Part shown: positions 9,895 to 21,289 of the stretch, one piece after another
How positions within the stretch are numbered: position 1 is the first letter of the stretch
How the letters are laid out: each line of letters begins with the position of its first letter
Origin: Paracentrotus lividus
Taxonomy: Eukaryota > Echinodermata > Echinoidea > Camarodonta > Echinidae
Assembly (NCBI GenBank): GCA_940671915.1
Contig: CALNVZ010003426.1
Span: forward strand, 52,083,197-52,147,196
Direction: 5' to 3'
DNA length: 64,000 nt
The notes under the pieces: model-generated
Database searches by the model: none
The model's input: only the letters and a program-made list of their open reading frames with translations
Told to the model about the DNA's origin: nothing
Made by a program: the position numbers and the translations under genes

Positions 9895-10535
9895 GGGGCG
9901 ATAGGGCGATAGGACTAAGTAAAAAGTAAGGGAAAGTGGATTCACGGCGGAGGCCAGGGCAAGAATAAATGACAGGATGTGGACGGGTGACATAAGAGAT
10001 GTTTGTTTTAATTGTTGGTAGGATGAACACATGAATGTTAGCGGTGGTATCAGTACATTTGATATCTCTCTAAAAGCTGTTGAATATATTCTCAAAATGA
10101 CATACTTTGTGTACTTTAAAGAGGGAGGCGAAAATCAAAACCAAATGGATCATATTTTTTAAGCATGAATCACAAATAATTAACTGAAGTAGTTATTTTT
10201 CCTTTCATTTTCTTATGATTCAGACTCTGCATACACTGATTACAAGCAGAGTATACAACCATCTATAATAAAATTATTGGGAGGCATGCCTGCAGGATAA
10301 TGAATGGTAAGAGTGAGTACTCAATACTTTTCAACTTGTATACCCAATATGCATTTGATAAATGTATGTCAAAACATTTTATATGTTTCAATGTTTTTTC
10401 TTTTACAGACCACTTGAATAACAACCCTGTCATACTTTTAGGTTTTGTTTTAAAAAAAATGTGGGTGACATTTCATTTAATATATCTTGACTTCGCATGC
10501 TATGCGAAAGAGAATTTCATCCCTGGCACCAGAAA
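9895..10535. other. no confident feature
   Basis: An acceptor-like run (CATTTTCTTATGATTCAG at 10230) precedes a short open block that ends in a stop near 10300; GTAAGAG follows at 10307. This is too weak to call an exon. The rest is AT-rich. Confidence 0.3.
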
Positions 10536-10615
10536 TAATAAAAATAATAGTCGTTATATTTATATAGCATTTAATACATATTTCAACCTTCTTGTTTCTA
10601 GCGCTTACAGTGTTG
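10536..10615 (-). mobile_element. possible L2/CR1-type LINE 3' tail remnant
   Basis: On the minus strand this reads TATATAAATATAACGACTA then a short ATT run, the usual layout of L2-like 3' ends (AGCGC ... TATATAA ... ATT repeats) also seen in plus orientation at 44600-44670. Short and diverged. Confidence 0.35.
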
Positions 10616-11470
10616 ATAAACAAATAGTGCAACATTTTTTTGTAGAAGGTGCTTCGCACTGGACTTGGCACTGGTGTGCTTGCAATACGGTCTCTGCATA
10701 GACCAGTTTACTAAATTATAATAATTTATCCATGTTTCTCTCCTGGCGACATAGTAACAAGGTATTCAAACAACCGGTAATAAAAGAATAGACGACATTA
10801 GTTGTTGCCAGGCAAGCCTCAGGCAAGCTGTCAGGTTTTCAAGAACAACCTGTGAAGAAAAAGTATTCATAAAATTTGAATATGTTAATAAACTAGTCTA
10901 TTATCAAAGATACTTCAGCTAGTATGTGGAGCAAAACTTGAAATTATTTCAATATAAATAAAGTTCATTTCACAAGAAGCCTATGGCAGGAACAGAGTGT
11001 CATACTTCAAAATAGGGGACATGGTCATGGGCTGATTACATGTTGTACTCGATTTTTCGCTCATACTTCATAATACCTTTTATTAAACAATTTTACTTGG
11101 TAATCGGTTTAGATTATGACTAGGATTGTTTATTAATTTTGACTGCACCAGCTAGAAAACGATGGACTATCCTGTATACCAGTTGATCCCTGGCCACAAT
11201 TAAGGCACCTGATCATGTGAACTTTGCTCAATTAACATCAAGCGTTTTTTAGGGCAGTGCACCATCCATCGCAACTGAGATGTTGAGTGAGTATATTGGA
11301 TTCTTTCTATGAATAGCTGACCATACCGTATCTCATGTAGTTTTGCAATGCTTTCATTATTACATTGTATCTCAAAGTTGGGCCAATTATAGTGTGATAT
11401 GCAGCAGAGCCTTTATTCTTTGGTGTTTATATCTCCCCCAAATCCCACAAGATGTGAAGTTGTTTGATAT
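10616..11470. other. AT-rich DNA with one dispersed repeat
   Basis: AGTAACAAGGTATTCAAACA at about 10752 matches a block at about 13594 in the same orientation, with similarity continuing some 25 bp. Otherwise nothing is supported. Confidence 0.4.
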
Positions 11471-11474
11471 TTTA

Positions 11475-12110
11475 AGGGTTTGCTCTACCTTGTTTTGATG
11501 ATGCACTGGTGGTAATGCCCCCAAAAGAAGTCATGTCACAACCTGATTGATATCAGTAATACCCATGAAAAATTGGGCCATGCAGTCCTTTCAAAGTGAA
11601 CGTTTTATACCGCCCCCTGCCACAGCATCCACTATGGTTTAAAAAATAAGTTTATACAAGTAAATAAAATGACATTAATATCAGTATATCATTATTGTTG
11701 GCAGAGTGGGTTTACTCTTCAGTACATGTCCCACCTTATTTGATACCCGTGATTACAACCAAGACAACATCTGCAAACCAAATGATTAATTAATCAGGTT
11801 GAAGTCTCTGCAAGAATAAAAAAATTGTAAACCCCTAAATCGTCCTCCCTCTTGCTTTGGTTTTCACGGGACTGAAGACCAATGATGCTGAAATCCTGCA
11901 AGATCACAAAGTCAGAATCCTATATAACCCTTACCAAAATCAGCCTTTGGAGTCGTGGCAATTTTTCATCATAGTTTTGTACTTGTGCGCTTTTGATGTT
12001 ATCATATTACTTTATGTGTGGTTCTATATTCAAACCAACTTAGTATATCATTTTAGATTTGACTGCCTGAAGTTCCACACAAGAGTTAGATCTACTTGAT
12101 TCAGCTAAAT
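11475..12110 (-). repeat. dispersed repeat, inverted partner of 21290-22100
   Basis: Its right end (TTTAGATTTGACTGCCTGAA ... AGATCTACTTGATTCA) is the reverse complement of 21293-21346. Its left part (CAGCATCCACTATGGTTTAA near 11625) corresponds in reverse to 22045-22075, and the TCTTCAGT/ACTGAAGA block is shared in between. No coding capacity is seen. Confidence 0.6.
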
Positions 12111-12765
12111 GGAAATCTGAAGACTCCTTGAAACCCACCTTATCATCATTACATGTACTTGACAGAGTAGTTTTACTTTAATTTGATGTAAGAATATTCT
12201 TGAAGAACAGCTTACACACAACTTGTAGTACTTGTTCGTGCGAAATATTATATAACTTGCAAGACTGCAGGTATCGCAGAATTATGTTATGGTCAGTTGG
12301 CAGTAATGATATAATGATAAGGCCATTATCAACTCTTTTCATGATGGTTTTTTAATGTGGTTTTATAGTCTATTTTTGTCTATTTTCGCAATATATCTCT
12401 TCATCTCAAAGTCCAAGTGGAAACATGTATGCATGTAGGAGTAGTAGACTATTTGCATATATTACCGTCAGCTATGCGCATGTGTGCAAGTATGCACAAG
12501 TTCCGCTGAGAACAGAGCAATTAGGGCCATTCAGCCCCACCTTCCCCCATATAGGAAGGAAACGTTCTCAGTGTAATCAATATCTATAGCTCATGAATAC
12601 ATTGTTTTAACCCAACATAGCTCATGAATATTGGCATTTTATATATAATGTATTTGATGGATAGGGTTTTAATCTTAATTAGTTGATTATTTTTTTAAAT
12701 ATTTTATTCCAAATGGAAAAGTTTTTATACTTTTTCATTTATAGGAAGAAAGGAACACAAGATCA
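12111..12765. other. no gene seen
   Basis: AT-rich DNA. AGCTCATGAATA occurs twice near 12590 and 12618, resembling the short tandem repeat at 20139-20218 in inverted orientation. Confidence 0.35.
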
Positions 12766-12832
12766 TGTCAATATTCCTTTTACACTATCAAGAAAATGTA
12801 AATTTCTTGATTGTGTAAAAGGAATATTGACA
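12766..12832. repeat. near-perfect 30-bp hairpin
   Basis: Arms 12766-12795 and 12803-12832 pair at 29 of 30 positions around a 7-nt loop. The arms begin TGTCAATATTCCTTTTACAC. It could be the core of a palindromic MITE or a small-RNA hairpin; flanks beyond the arms do not extend the pairing. Confidence 0.8.
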
Positions 12833-14360
12833 TAATTCATTTAATATGATACTAGCATTCACTGACAGAGGTCATCTTAATGGGGGGTCTTCATTAAAAT
12901 TATGGAGTTTTGTATTTAAAAAATACTGTTCAATTTCTGCTTCCCCAACATTTCCATACACAATCCTGTTCATTACTGCGCAAATGCAGTGGATTCGCTT
13001 AATTGTTCAGGCCCGGAAGTGACGGTACATAAATTCGCTGACTCCTCTAAGCTGTGCAATGTAATATATACTATTGTAATAGAGAAATCAAACCACAATT
13101 GAATAGACTTCTCTATGTCAAGAAATCCTAGTGTGGGTCCCTTTTAAGTATGCAGTGACGCTTTTTGAAAAGTTTTCAATTTTCATTATAACTTTTTTTA
13201 CATCCATTATTTAAAAAAATAATTTCGTAGCATCAACAAGTGAGCCAATAAAAAATGGTTAAGTTGAAAATAAAGGCATGTCAGGACCACCATACAACTA
13301 ATACTAACTCTACAAAACATTCAAAGATAGTCCACTCCCATTATAATGAGCACAGATACAAGGTTATGTTACAACATGGTATTTCTATAGGTCTTTATTT
13401 CAAGTAGTCACTTGTGTCTCTGTGGCTTTGGGTTCAGTATAACCAGATTGTTTATTGTTTTTCCTTAGAACCTTGTTTTAACAGGAGTAGACTTTACATG
13501 TAATGATTTTACTCAATGCTGATATGGACATTGAATTAGCATAGACTGTTTCATTAAGTTATGTAAATTTATGATTGTTTCTTTACTGGGACAAAGTAAC
13601 AAGGTATTCAAGCAACCTGTTATTGAAGAATGAACTGCAATATTTCTAATACAGTTTGCATTAAAATTTGTTGCTATGTCAAACAATCCTTGGGAAAACT
13701 TATGGTTTGTAAAGAATAATGTTTGTTTTAAAATATGCACAGAGATATAATAACTTAGTGAAATGGTCTATTTTTTCTGGATGGTAGCATAATAGTTTGT
13801 CCAATAAGAATAAGAAATAACTAAATGAAATGCGTGTTTGACATAATTATTTTCAATTTTCAATTTCACTTATAAGTCTCCAACATGATACAGTATAGAA
13901 AATAATTCATTAGACGAAATCATATAAAGCTCTTATATGATTTGGTCTTATAATTATTTCCTAAGCTGCAGGTTCCACAATTACACCTGAACAAAGAATA
14001 ACCATTGAACTTCGTCTACTGATACCGTATTAATATCTCTCCTTGTACGGATGACTGAACACATGGATTTTCAAGAAGTTTTGTCAAATCACTTAGGGCT
14101 GAAACAACTTATTTGTTTCAAGAGCTTTTATGGTTTTATGGATATCTTCAGAGTCTAATAATTTCAGCTGGGCTATCCTGTTACAGTTCTCAAGCTAAAT
14201 AGGCATATGTTCCACGTTGAATGTCCAAACGTCAAACTAAAGTCCTCAAATAAACATTGATACACAACAGTGACAAAACATCAGCAGGCTCAAAGTTATC
14301 AACAGCGAATTTGATGATTTCTATGTGTGCAATTCACCTGGGTTGAGTGTGGCCATTGTA
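12833..14360. other. AT-rich DNA with two dispersed repeat fragments
   Basis: TAGTCCACTCCCATTATAAT at 13328 is half of the palindromic element seen complete at 62380-62479. AGTAACAAGGTATTCAAGCA at 13594 matches 10752. No exon or longer coding block is supported. Confidence 0.45.
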
Positions 14361-14712
14361 GAATTGGGTGAAGTTGTTGGGATTCGAAGCATGTACCGTG
14401 TGATTGACAGTCCGCGACTTATCCACAACAAGAATTGGTTAAATGGATGGGATACGAACCACGTACTGTTGTGATTGACAGTACGCGACTTATCCACACA
14501 AAAATGGGTGAAATGGCTGGGATTCGACCCACGTTCCGTTTGATTGACAGTCCCGCAGACTTATCCACAACAAAAATGGTGAAATGGCTGGGATTCGAAC
14601 ACGTCCGTTTGATCGACAGTCGCGACTTTCCACAACAAAATGGGTGAATGGCTGGGATTCGAACCACGTCTGTTGATCGACAGTCGCGACTTATCCACAA
14701 GACCACAACACT
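14361..14712 (-). repeat. five-copy ~69-bp tandem array of tRNA-like units
   Basis: On the minus strand each unit reads GTGGATAAGTC ... GACTGTCAATC ... GTGGGTTCGAATCCCAGCC. That gives a D-arm/A-box-like piece, an anticodon-arm-like piece and a canonical T-arm/B-box (GGTTCGAATCC), in tRNA order and at tRNA length. T-arm copies lie near 14380, 14448, 14519, 14590 and 14655. Units carry substitutions and small gaps, and acceptor stems do not pair, so they are tRNA-derived repeats, not functional tRNAs. Confidence 0.7.
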
Positions 14713-15945
14713 TGTACTACGAGTCTCTTGGGCAGATGAAGCAATTCCCTGAATTACACATGTAGACATCATCAAATTGCCATCGTGACTTTGGGCCTGC
14801 TGAATTGTGTCACTATTGTGTCTCAATGCTTGTTGAGGTCTTGAGCGCGATGTTTTGGGATTCAACAAATACTTAAACCCTCCATGTCTTGTCTCTGTTA
14901 AAAATTCACATCAGCATTATCGTCCCAGTGTAGTAATGGATGTCAAAACGCTTGACTCTCTATCAAATGTGTCTCTTAGTGCTTGAATTGTACTCTGTTG
15001 CCTCTTTTGCCAGAGCTGATTACTCCAAACAGGATTTGTTTTGGTATGTACATGTAAGCCACATGCTCACCGATAGAATCTTGCTATATAGAGTCGAGTA
15101 CTGATGGAGTCAAGAACTGCTTTCCAGGGCTGGACTATTGTTTTTTCTCCAGGTCTCTGATGTAGCGCCTGCTGCATATCCAGGACAACAAGTTGTGAGG
15201 ATATAGATGTAGAGTTTATTTTTTAGAACATGTTGTTTCATGAAATGTCCAGAGGCAAACACTGACTTTTAGGATGCCAACTAATATATCAGGAGGAATG
15301 CATCCTTGGCGAGCTTGATGGTTGCCATATTCACTCCTTCTTAGTAGTCATTGTTGACAGTCTGATGGGTTGTTGGTTCAACTATGGCAGAGACTCATCT
15401 GAGAAGGAACTCACAGTTTTGTTCTCACCTTTCCATATCACTTTTCTTGTTCATTGGTAAGTCAGCTCCATCTTTTGTCTGAGGCATGCTTTCTTCAGGA
15501 TATGATAAAACCAAGTCTTATGTGGATCGAAAAGTTGTTGAATATTATGTGCTACAGAATTCCATTTTCATCCTCCTGAATCTACCTTGGTAACTCTCAT
15601 GTTTTTATTTATTGTCATGATAAAGTTTCTGTGTGTAAAAAGGTTGCTGATCCATTTCTCATCTTGATGGTGAGAAGAGTGTCTAGACCTATTCTCATCC
15701 TCTTGTTTGTTCTGTGGATCCTGGTGCGAAGAGAGTCTGGGACTTCCAGGAAGCTGAAGAGCTGAACATAACATACAATTTACGTTGCCTGTTTTCATAT
15801 TTCCTTCATTAGGTTATCCACTCAAACTGGAGAAGTTACTTCCAGTCTAGCACATGATTTATGGATTAGTAATTAGGTGCATGGAGACCACCATGGAATG
15901 CCTAGAAACTACATTAACCTACCAGGAAAAAAAAACAACACTTAT
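14713..15945. other. unassigned DNA, slightly less AT-rich
   Basis: No splice-flanked open block could be defended. A minus-strand open frame over 15568-15798 is Ser/His/Gln-rich and has no recognised domain. Confidence 0.35.
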
Positions 15946-15950
15946 CTTAC

Positions 15951-16043
15951 CGCTCTGTTCTCCAGCAGTTTAAGGATCCTGCTCAAAGAGCGATTTCCAG
16001 CCGGCTCATTATTCACAAGTAGCTCTGATAAGACAAGTCTAAC
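15951..16043 (-). CDS. candidate exon, minus strand
   Basis: On the minus strand the block is followed by a good donor (GCG|GTAAGATAAG) and preceded by AAGATAG. It is exactly 31 codons and open; the reading contains LVLSELLVNNEPAG and SLSRILKLLENRA, an amphipathic, helix-like composition. The acceptor's pyrimidine tract is poor and a stop lies just upstream in frame. Family unknown. Confidence 0.28.
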
Positions 16044-16049
16044 CTATCT

Positions 16050-16955
16050 TAACATCGCCATGGCTGGTCCCAGCACTCAACATCCCATGTGCATTTAGCT
16101 TGGAAATTTCTCCACTATTCACTGGCAGCATGCATTGATAATATAATAAATGCAGTTTGCATGCTGTGTCAGCCCATCATAGGTAAAGATGTTGTGTACA
16201 AAAGTTTTTGAAATACATAGTGCTCAGCCATCCATAGTAGGAGATAAATTAATATTGTATCAGTAGACTCTGACAATTTATACTATTATCTTTTCTTTTA
16301 TAATAAAGATATTACTCTCTCGTCTTATTTATTGTACCAAGTTCAATACACCTTTGAAAGCAGCATAATACCGGTATTTGCATTAATGAGATTAAGATAT
16401 TGTAGAAAAGTGGCATTACCATAAAGAACAGAATTTCATTAAGATCAATTCACCTGGATTAAACAGGTTCCAAGTTTCTTTTTTTATCAGAGAGCATTTA
16501 ATAATTAGCAATGGATTGCAAATCGGTATGATCACAATGCTTAGGAATTTGGAAATACTCACTTCAAAAAAAGAGCAATGAACTAGGCCTAACCTACACT
16601 TTAAAAAAAATGAAAAATAAATAAATAAAAAATAAATAATAAAAATAATAATAATAAAAAAAATACAATAGCGTCAACGGTATAACTTTGAAGTCTTGTC
16701 CATTGATTATAGCAAGCTCTTACATAGCATCTGATTATGGTATCACATATCATAATGGATTATTGATTATCAAGCAAAACAGTTGGAAAAACAGTTTTAA
16801 ACACACATCTCCATCCGTTAAGAAAAATGGAATTCTCATATTACCACAGAAATGTCACTTCTCATTTTTAATTTCATTTCATTGCATGCTGTTTTCAAAA
16901 TGTCTTCTTTTTTTGGGGGGGGGGGGCGGGTAGGGGTTAATATTATTTATTTAAT
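16050..16955. other. AT-rich DNA with simple-sequence runs
   Basis: An A/T-rich microsatellite (AATAAATAAAAAATAAATAA type) lies at 16610-16665 and a G-run at 16913-16926. No gene is seen. Confidence 0.5.
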
Positions 16956-16960
16956 ATATA

Positions 16961-17780
16961 CAGGGTGTTTCCGAAAAAAGGAAACCCAACTTTGATCAAC
17001 AATAATGTCAAAAATATTCCAATGGTGATTTGAAATTTATATCACTGTAAAGTGCAACTCATTGCCATTCTAATGATACCTCGCTCTCCTCACCATATGT
17101 CACGCATCACTAAACCCATTGTTTTGAAAAGGTCTTGTAAATTGTGCTGGTTCACTCATGCACCTTGAGATGGTTTGGTGTGAATGAGCCTGGAAAGGAA
17201 ACCCAACTTTGAACATCAATAACTTCAAGAATATTTCAGTGGTGATTAAGAATTAATATCACCGAAAGTACAACTCATTACCATTCTAATGATACCTCTC
17301 TCAGCTCACCAATTACATCCATCACTGAACCCCATTGTTTGAAAATTGTCCAGCAAATTGTGATAGGTTCTCTTTCATGCTCCTTGAGATGAGATTGCTT
17401 CAAAGATTCCTAACAAACTAAGTAAAGCACTCCAGTGACTTAAAATAAATGAGTTTGATAAATGGGTTGAAATGTTTACTTATTAATAGTCAGTTAATCT
17501 TACCATCCAGGTAATTTCAACATGTTACTGGTCACGACAACCCAGAGAACCTAGTTCCCATGGATAATGTAAGAAGCATGACAGTGCATCAATCACAATT
17601 TGCAAGATATTTTCAGAACAATGGGGTTCGGTGATGCGTGACATGTGGTGAGCTGAAAGAGATATCAATACAATGATAATGAGTGGCACTTTCCAGTGAT
17701 ATAAATTTATAATCACCATGGTAATATTTTTTAAATTATTGATGATCAAACTTGGGTTTCCTTTTTTCTGGGTCACCAAG
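16961..17780. mobile_element. 820-bp foldback DNA element
   Basis: The left end (GGAAACCCAACTTTGATCAA, 16979-16998) is mirrored by the right end (TTGATGATCAAACTTGGGTTTCC region, 17740-17762), and similarity of the arms extends about 170 bp inward: ATCACTGTAAAGTGCAACTCATTGCC against the reverse of 17670-17705, and CATCACTAAACCC against GGGTTCGGTGATGCG. A third, direct copy of the arm sits at 17195-17345. TA precedes the left end, as for mariner-like elements. No transposase is present. Confidence 0.7.
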
Positions 17781-17839
17781 TGTGTGAAATCAGTTGAGGG
17801 TTTGATCAAAAAAAGTGCTCGATGCCATTAGGGCAGAGC

Positions 17840-17889
17840 ATTATAGGCATACTTTCTGTGTTCTGAAAACAGAAAGGTATGCCTATAAT
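17840..17889. repeat. 20-bp-arm hairpin
   Basis: ATTATAGGCATACTTTCTGT at 17840-17859 pairs with ACAGAAAGGTATGCCTATAA at 17869-17888, with a one-base bulge and a loop of about 9 nt. It runs directly into a TA dinucleotide run. Confidence 0.75.
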
Positions 17890-18139
17890 ATATATATATA
17901 TATATAGCCTAATATATATATATATATATATATATAAATATATAATATATATATATATATATACTTACTAAAAACGGCCTTAAGGGAACTGAGAAGAATA
18001 GCTTTATTCAGTCAGGATTCCCTTAGCGACTTTCTATAGGCGAAAAATCCCCTAACGCAATTCTATAGGGTTAGGATAGGGTTAGTTGGGCGATATAAAA
18101 GGAGGAACAAAGAAATCGCCTAAGGACGAAAAAGGTAGA

Positions 18140-18195
<56 letters not shown>

Positions 18196-18220
18196 ATTGA
18201 TTGATTGATTTTTTTTTTAG
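17889..18220. repeat. TA and T microsatellites around a short unique block
   Basis: TA runs at 17889-17962 and 18139-18162, a run of more than 30 T ending at 18194, then four GATT units. The enclosed block (17963-18138) contains TATAGGGTTAGGATAGGGTT and is otherwise unassigned. Confidence 0.85.
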
Positions 18221-18479
18221 AGACAGTTCTTTTCATTTCTTTTTAATGCTAAGGGGCCCCTCCCCAATACCCATTGTGATTTCCTATTTGATTGAAGAGT
18301 CATAGTTTGTTTTCAAAGGCTACAGAAAATTAGCATGAATAACCCTTTACGATTCCAAAAAAAGAGATCAATTTTACTTGATTTTCTCATGGATCAAACA
18401 GGTTCTATTAATGTGTTGGTGTGGAATTAAGATTTCTCACATTTTAAAAAGCAACATTATTATGCTTTGTTTCAAAGTA

Positions 18480-18780
18480 CTATCATAGGTAAACTGCCAC
18501 TTTGTCTTAACTCAATTCGACTTATGTCCATTTGGTCTCATCCCACATGGTCTAATCCCATTTCGTCTACAACCAGTTCGTCATATTAACTCTTCATGTA
18601 ATTGCCACTTCGCAAAATTTCCATTTGGTCTAACACCGCTTTGTCAATTACCATTAGCAAACTGGTTTTTATAAAGAACCAAATTATGCAGTTTGAAAAT
18701 GTGGTTATTGGATTGAGAGTTAGACCGAGTATGCTTGATGAGGAGTAAAAAATTTGAATTAATTTTTATTAGACCAAATG
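18480..18780. repeat. degenerate CCATTTGGTCT-type satellite
   Basis: Short motifs CATTTGGTCTCATCCC, CATGGTCTAAT, CCATTTCGTCTA and CCACTTCG follow one another at about 20-bp spacing. The same order of motifs occurs at 46975-47110, so both are copies of one degenerate repeat. Confidence 0.65.
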
Positions 18781-18922
18781 GCCCATATTCTGCTATGAAG
18801 ACTGAGTTTGTATGTTTGTAAGCTATTGTGCGATGCGCATTAGACAAAAGGATCGCACAACCGGGCACAATAGCTTTGCACAAACTTGCGACGCATGCAG
18901 CCTTCATAGCAGAATATGGGTC
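18781..18922. mobile_element. palindromic MITE
   Basis: CCCATATTCTGCTATGAAG at 18782-18800 is repeated in inverse at 18903-18921. Inside, AGCTATTGTGCGATGCG pairs imperfectly with CGCACAACCGGGCACAATAGCT. Length is about 142 bp. Confidence 0.7.
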
Positions 18923-19081
18923 AATGGGTTTAGCCCATGAGGTATTAGATAATCAGAAAATTTGATCAACTGCTGTTCGACAAAGTGGATATAAATCTAT
19001 TCAAAGCATTACAATGACTTGAACAATAATGGTGACATTCATATTTCATCAGTTGAAAGTTAGGAGAGCATTCATGGGGTG

Positions 19082-19219
19082 TTTTCACAGGACATGCGAA
19101 CATTTTGCGAATGATACAAATATTGAATCCAACAGTCATTTTTATGCTTTTTCTGCATAAAAAGACTGTTGGACTTCAACATTCTACCCTTCGCAAAATG
19201 TTCCCGTGTCCTGTGAAAA
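19082..19219. mobile_element. palindromic MITE
   Basis: TTTTCACAGGACA (19082-19094) is mirrored by TGTCCTGTGAAAA (19207-19219). CATTTTGCGAA is mirrored by TTCGCAAAATG, and CCAACAGTC...TTTTATGC by GCATAAAA..GACTGTTGG at the centre. Total length 138 bp. Confidence 0.75.
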
Positions 19220-19227
19220 TCCTCCTT

Positions 19228-19825
19228 TAGTCTACAGATGGATAATTAAATGTTTTCATATTTTTACCATTTTATGAATATATTATTATTATTATCATTA
19301 TTCTTGGTTCTCTACAATACAGAACTTATACTTTCACATTGTACCGTAAAAGGAGTGAATATTACATCCTTTATAGACGGTTGCCCTTATTTTACTTTTG
19401 AAATTAAAGGCATCATTAACTATTAAAAATAAACTGATTAATAATAAGACACTATTACAAAGTAAAGATAACTGATGATCAGAAATGTCCCATTGGCAAC
19501 AATCACCATCTTCCAGGGAGGCAATGCTAGTATTGTGTTTACTATAACTATTCAAAATATTACTTTTTCCACAACCTCAATACATGTTTGTCATATCTTC
19601 CCCAAGAGGATACTGTTCTCCCTATAGATTTAGAAAAAATAGATTTAGAAATATGGTATCATATAACATGATTGCATTGCCAATAGGAAGTTTCAAACAT
19701 TTAGATCCCTATAAATTTATATACATGTAAATACATGCATTTTACTATTTTTTCAAGGTTTGTCACTTTATCCATCTCTTTTTTTAATCTCTATTTTTTC
19801 TGACCATTTTCTAAATTTGTGTCTC
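19228..19825. other. no gene seen
   Basis: AT-rich sequence with a short ATT run at 19283-19300. Nothing coding is supported. Confidence 0.4.
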
Positions 19826-19829
19826 CGAC

Positions 19830-20014
19830 TGAGAAGGAAGGAATTGTGTGAAAGATCTTACCCAAATTGCATTTGCTATCAAACGCCAAGCAAAAATGTA
19901 TCGTTAACTGATGTTTAATAAAATGTAACATCAGTTACCGACACATTTTTGCTTGCCATTGCATATGAATTGGAGTTTATATGGTTTTGCACAATTCCTT
20001 CTCTCTCATGAACT
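19830..20014. mobile_element. palindromic MITE with strong core hairpin
   Basis: The core arms 19887-19915 and 19927-19955 pair at 27 of 29 positions (CAAGCAAAAATGT at the base). Outer arms GAGAAGGAAGGAATTGTG and CACAATTCCTTCTCTCTC are also inverted, giving an element of about 180 bp. Confidence 0.7.
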
Positions 20015-20138
20015 TCTTAAGATTAATTTGAAAACCAACATGTATTCTCATTTATGTTAACTATAATACAAACAATTTAGATATGGTTGTTTTTTGTTTT
20101 TTTGCTAACATCAGTTACCATGGAATTGCCCATGTGCT

Positions 20139-20218
20139 AATATTCATGAGCCATACCATTTATTCATGAGCTATACTATATATTCACAAGCCATACTACA
20201 TATTCATGAGACATACTA
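20139..20218. repeat. short 26-28-bp tandem repeat
   Basis: Three to four copies of TATTCATGAGCCATACTA-like units. Confidence 0.7.
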
Positions 20219-20518
20219 ATTAATGACTGGAAGAATGTGGCTATTTGCCGCCAATGAAGTATGTATTTAAAGTATGTATTTTTTTTTTTAAACTGAAGGT
20301 TAGAAATGACTTGCTAATCTCACAACTGATTTTTTTCTTCTAATAAACAAATACTACTGGAGAAAAGAAGGACTTGTGAGAATTAATTCTTGTCCTACAA
20401 TACATACATTTCACTATTAGATCCTAAAAGAGATATTCCGGTATCCGATTGAAAACAAATCATTTTCAGGATATAATCATATCGGTTGCGAATCAGCACA
20501 GCACAGACCCATGCAGTA
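20219..20518. other. no gene seen
   Basis: AT-rich DNA between the short tandem repeat and the MITE at 20521. Confidence 0.4.
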
Positions 20519-20520
20519 TA

Positions 20521-20963
20521 CAGTCTGTGTCAAATAAAATGGTACAAGTGGAAAACATTTTTTTATAGTATGCAGATTAATCACAGCCTGCCATTGTTTG
20601 TTATTTTCAAAAAGCAGCAAAATCAGGCTTTCACCTGCAATTTCTTTCATCACATTTGATGTTGTAATTTTTTAAATATGACTAGTTTTGTACAATCAAG
20701 AAAAATCCATTTTTCGCACGCCGTCCCATGCCTTTGTGTATAGGTTTCGCAAAATGGCCATGAAGTGCTCAATTTCAATTTGTTCCTCGTCGCACAAAAT
20801 TTAGCATAACTTTTGTTTTACGAAAGCAAATTATACAGAACAAAGCGCATCAGCAAGGAAAATTATTTGGCTTTATTTTGGTACCACATACACACATTAT
20901 TTGAAAATATTTCACACATATATTTTTTTTCCCGACTGTACCATTTTTTTTTGACACAGACTC
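20521..20963 (+). mobile_element. 443-bp mariner-like MITE, copy 1
   Basis: CAGTCTGTGTCAAATAAAAT at the left and TTTTTTGACACAGACTC at the right are inverted repeats, continuing inward through TGGTACA/TGTACCA. TA flanks both ends (20519-20520, 20964-20965). No transposase frame is present. An inverted relative lies near 41512-41955. Confidence 0.7.
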
Positions 20964-20965
20964 TA

Positions 20966-21289
20966 GATGACCATAGCTGCACCCTAAATGTCTCACCATC
21001 GATTCAAATTCCAAGGGAAAATATGGTACCATTATTGCCTGCTTGATAATGAAGTTACCCTTTTGACAGAAATTGATAGTGCAGTGCAGTACAGCATGAT
21101 TATAAACAAGTTCTGTGTGACTTCTTCAAGAATATTAAATAAAGTAAAGTATGCGCTTAGAGCACCTATCTTTTGGTGGATTTAGCGCATAAGAAGTCTC
21201 ATATATTATTATTACTATTTTAAGTAGAAGTATTCATGTAATGAGTGGATTTTAGGGAGTCTTGATAAGTAGTGATTTTCATTTTGTTG
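20966..21289. other. no gene seen
   Basis: Unassigned AT-rich DNA. Confidence 0.35.

Noticed and set aside
10231..10306. Possible plus-strand exon after CATTTTCTTATGATTCAG
   Set aside because: The only open frame meets a stop six bases before the donor, and no neighbouring exon in matching phase was found.
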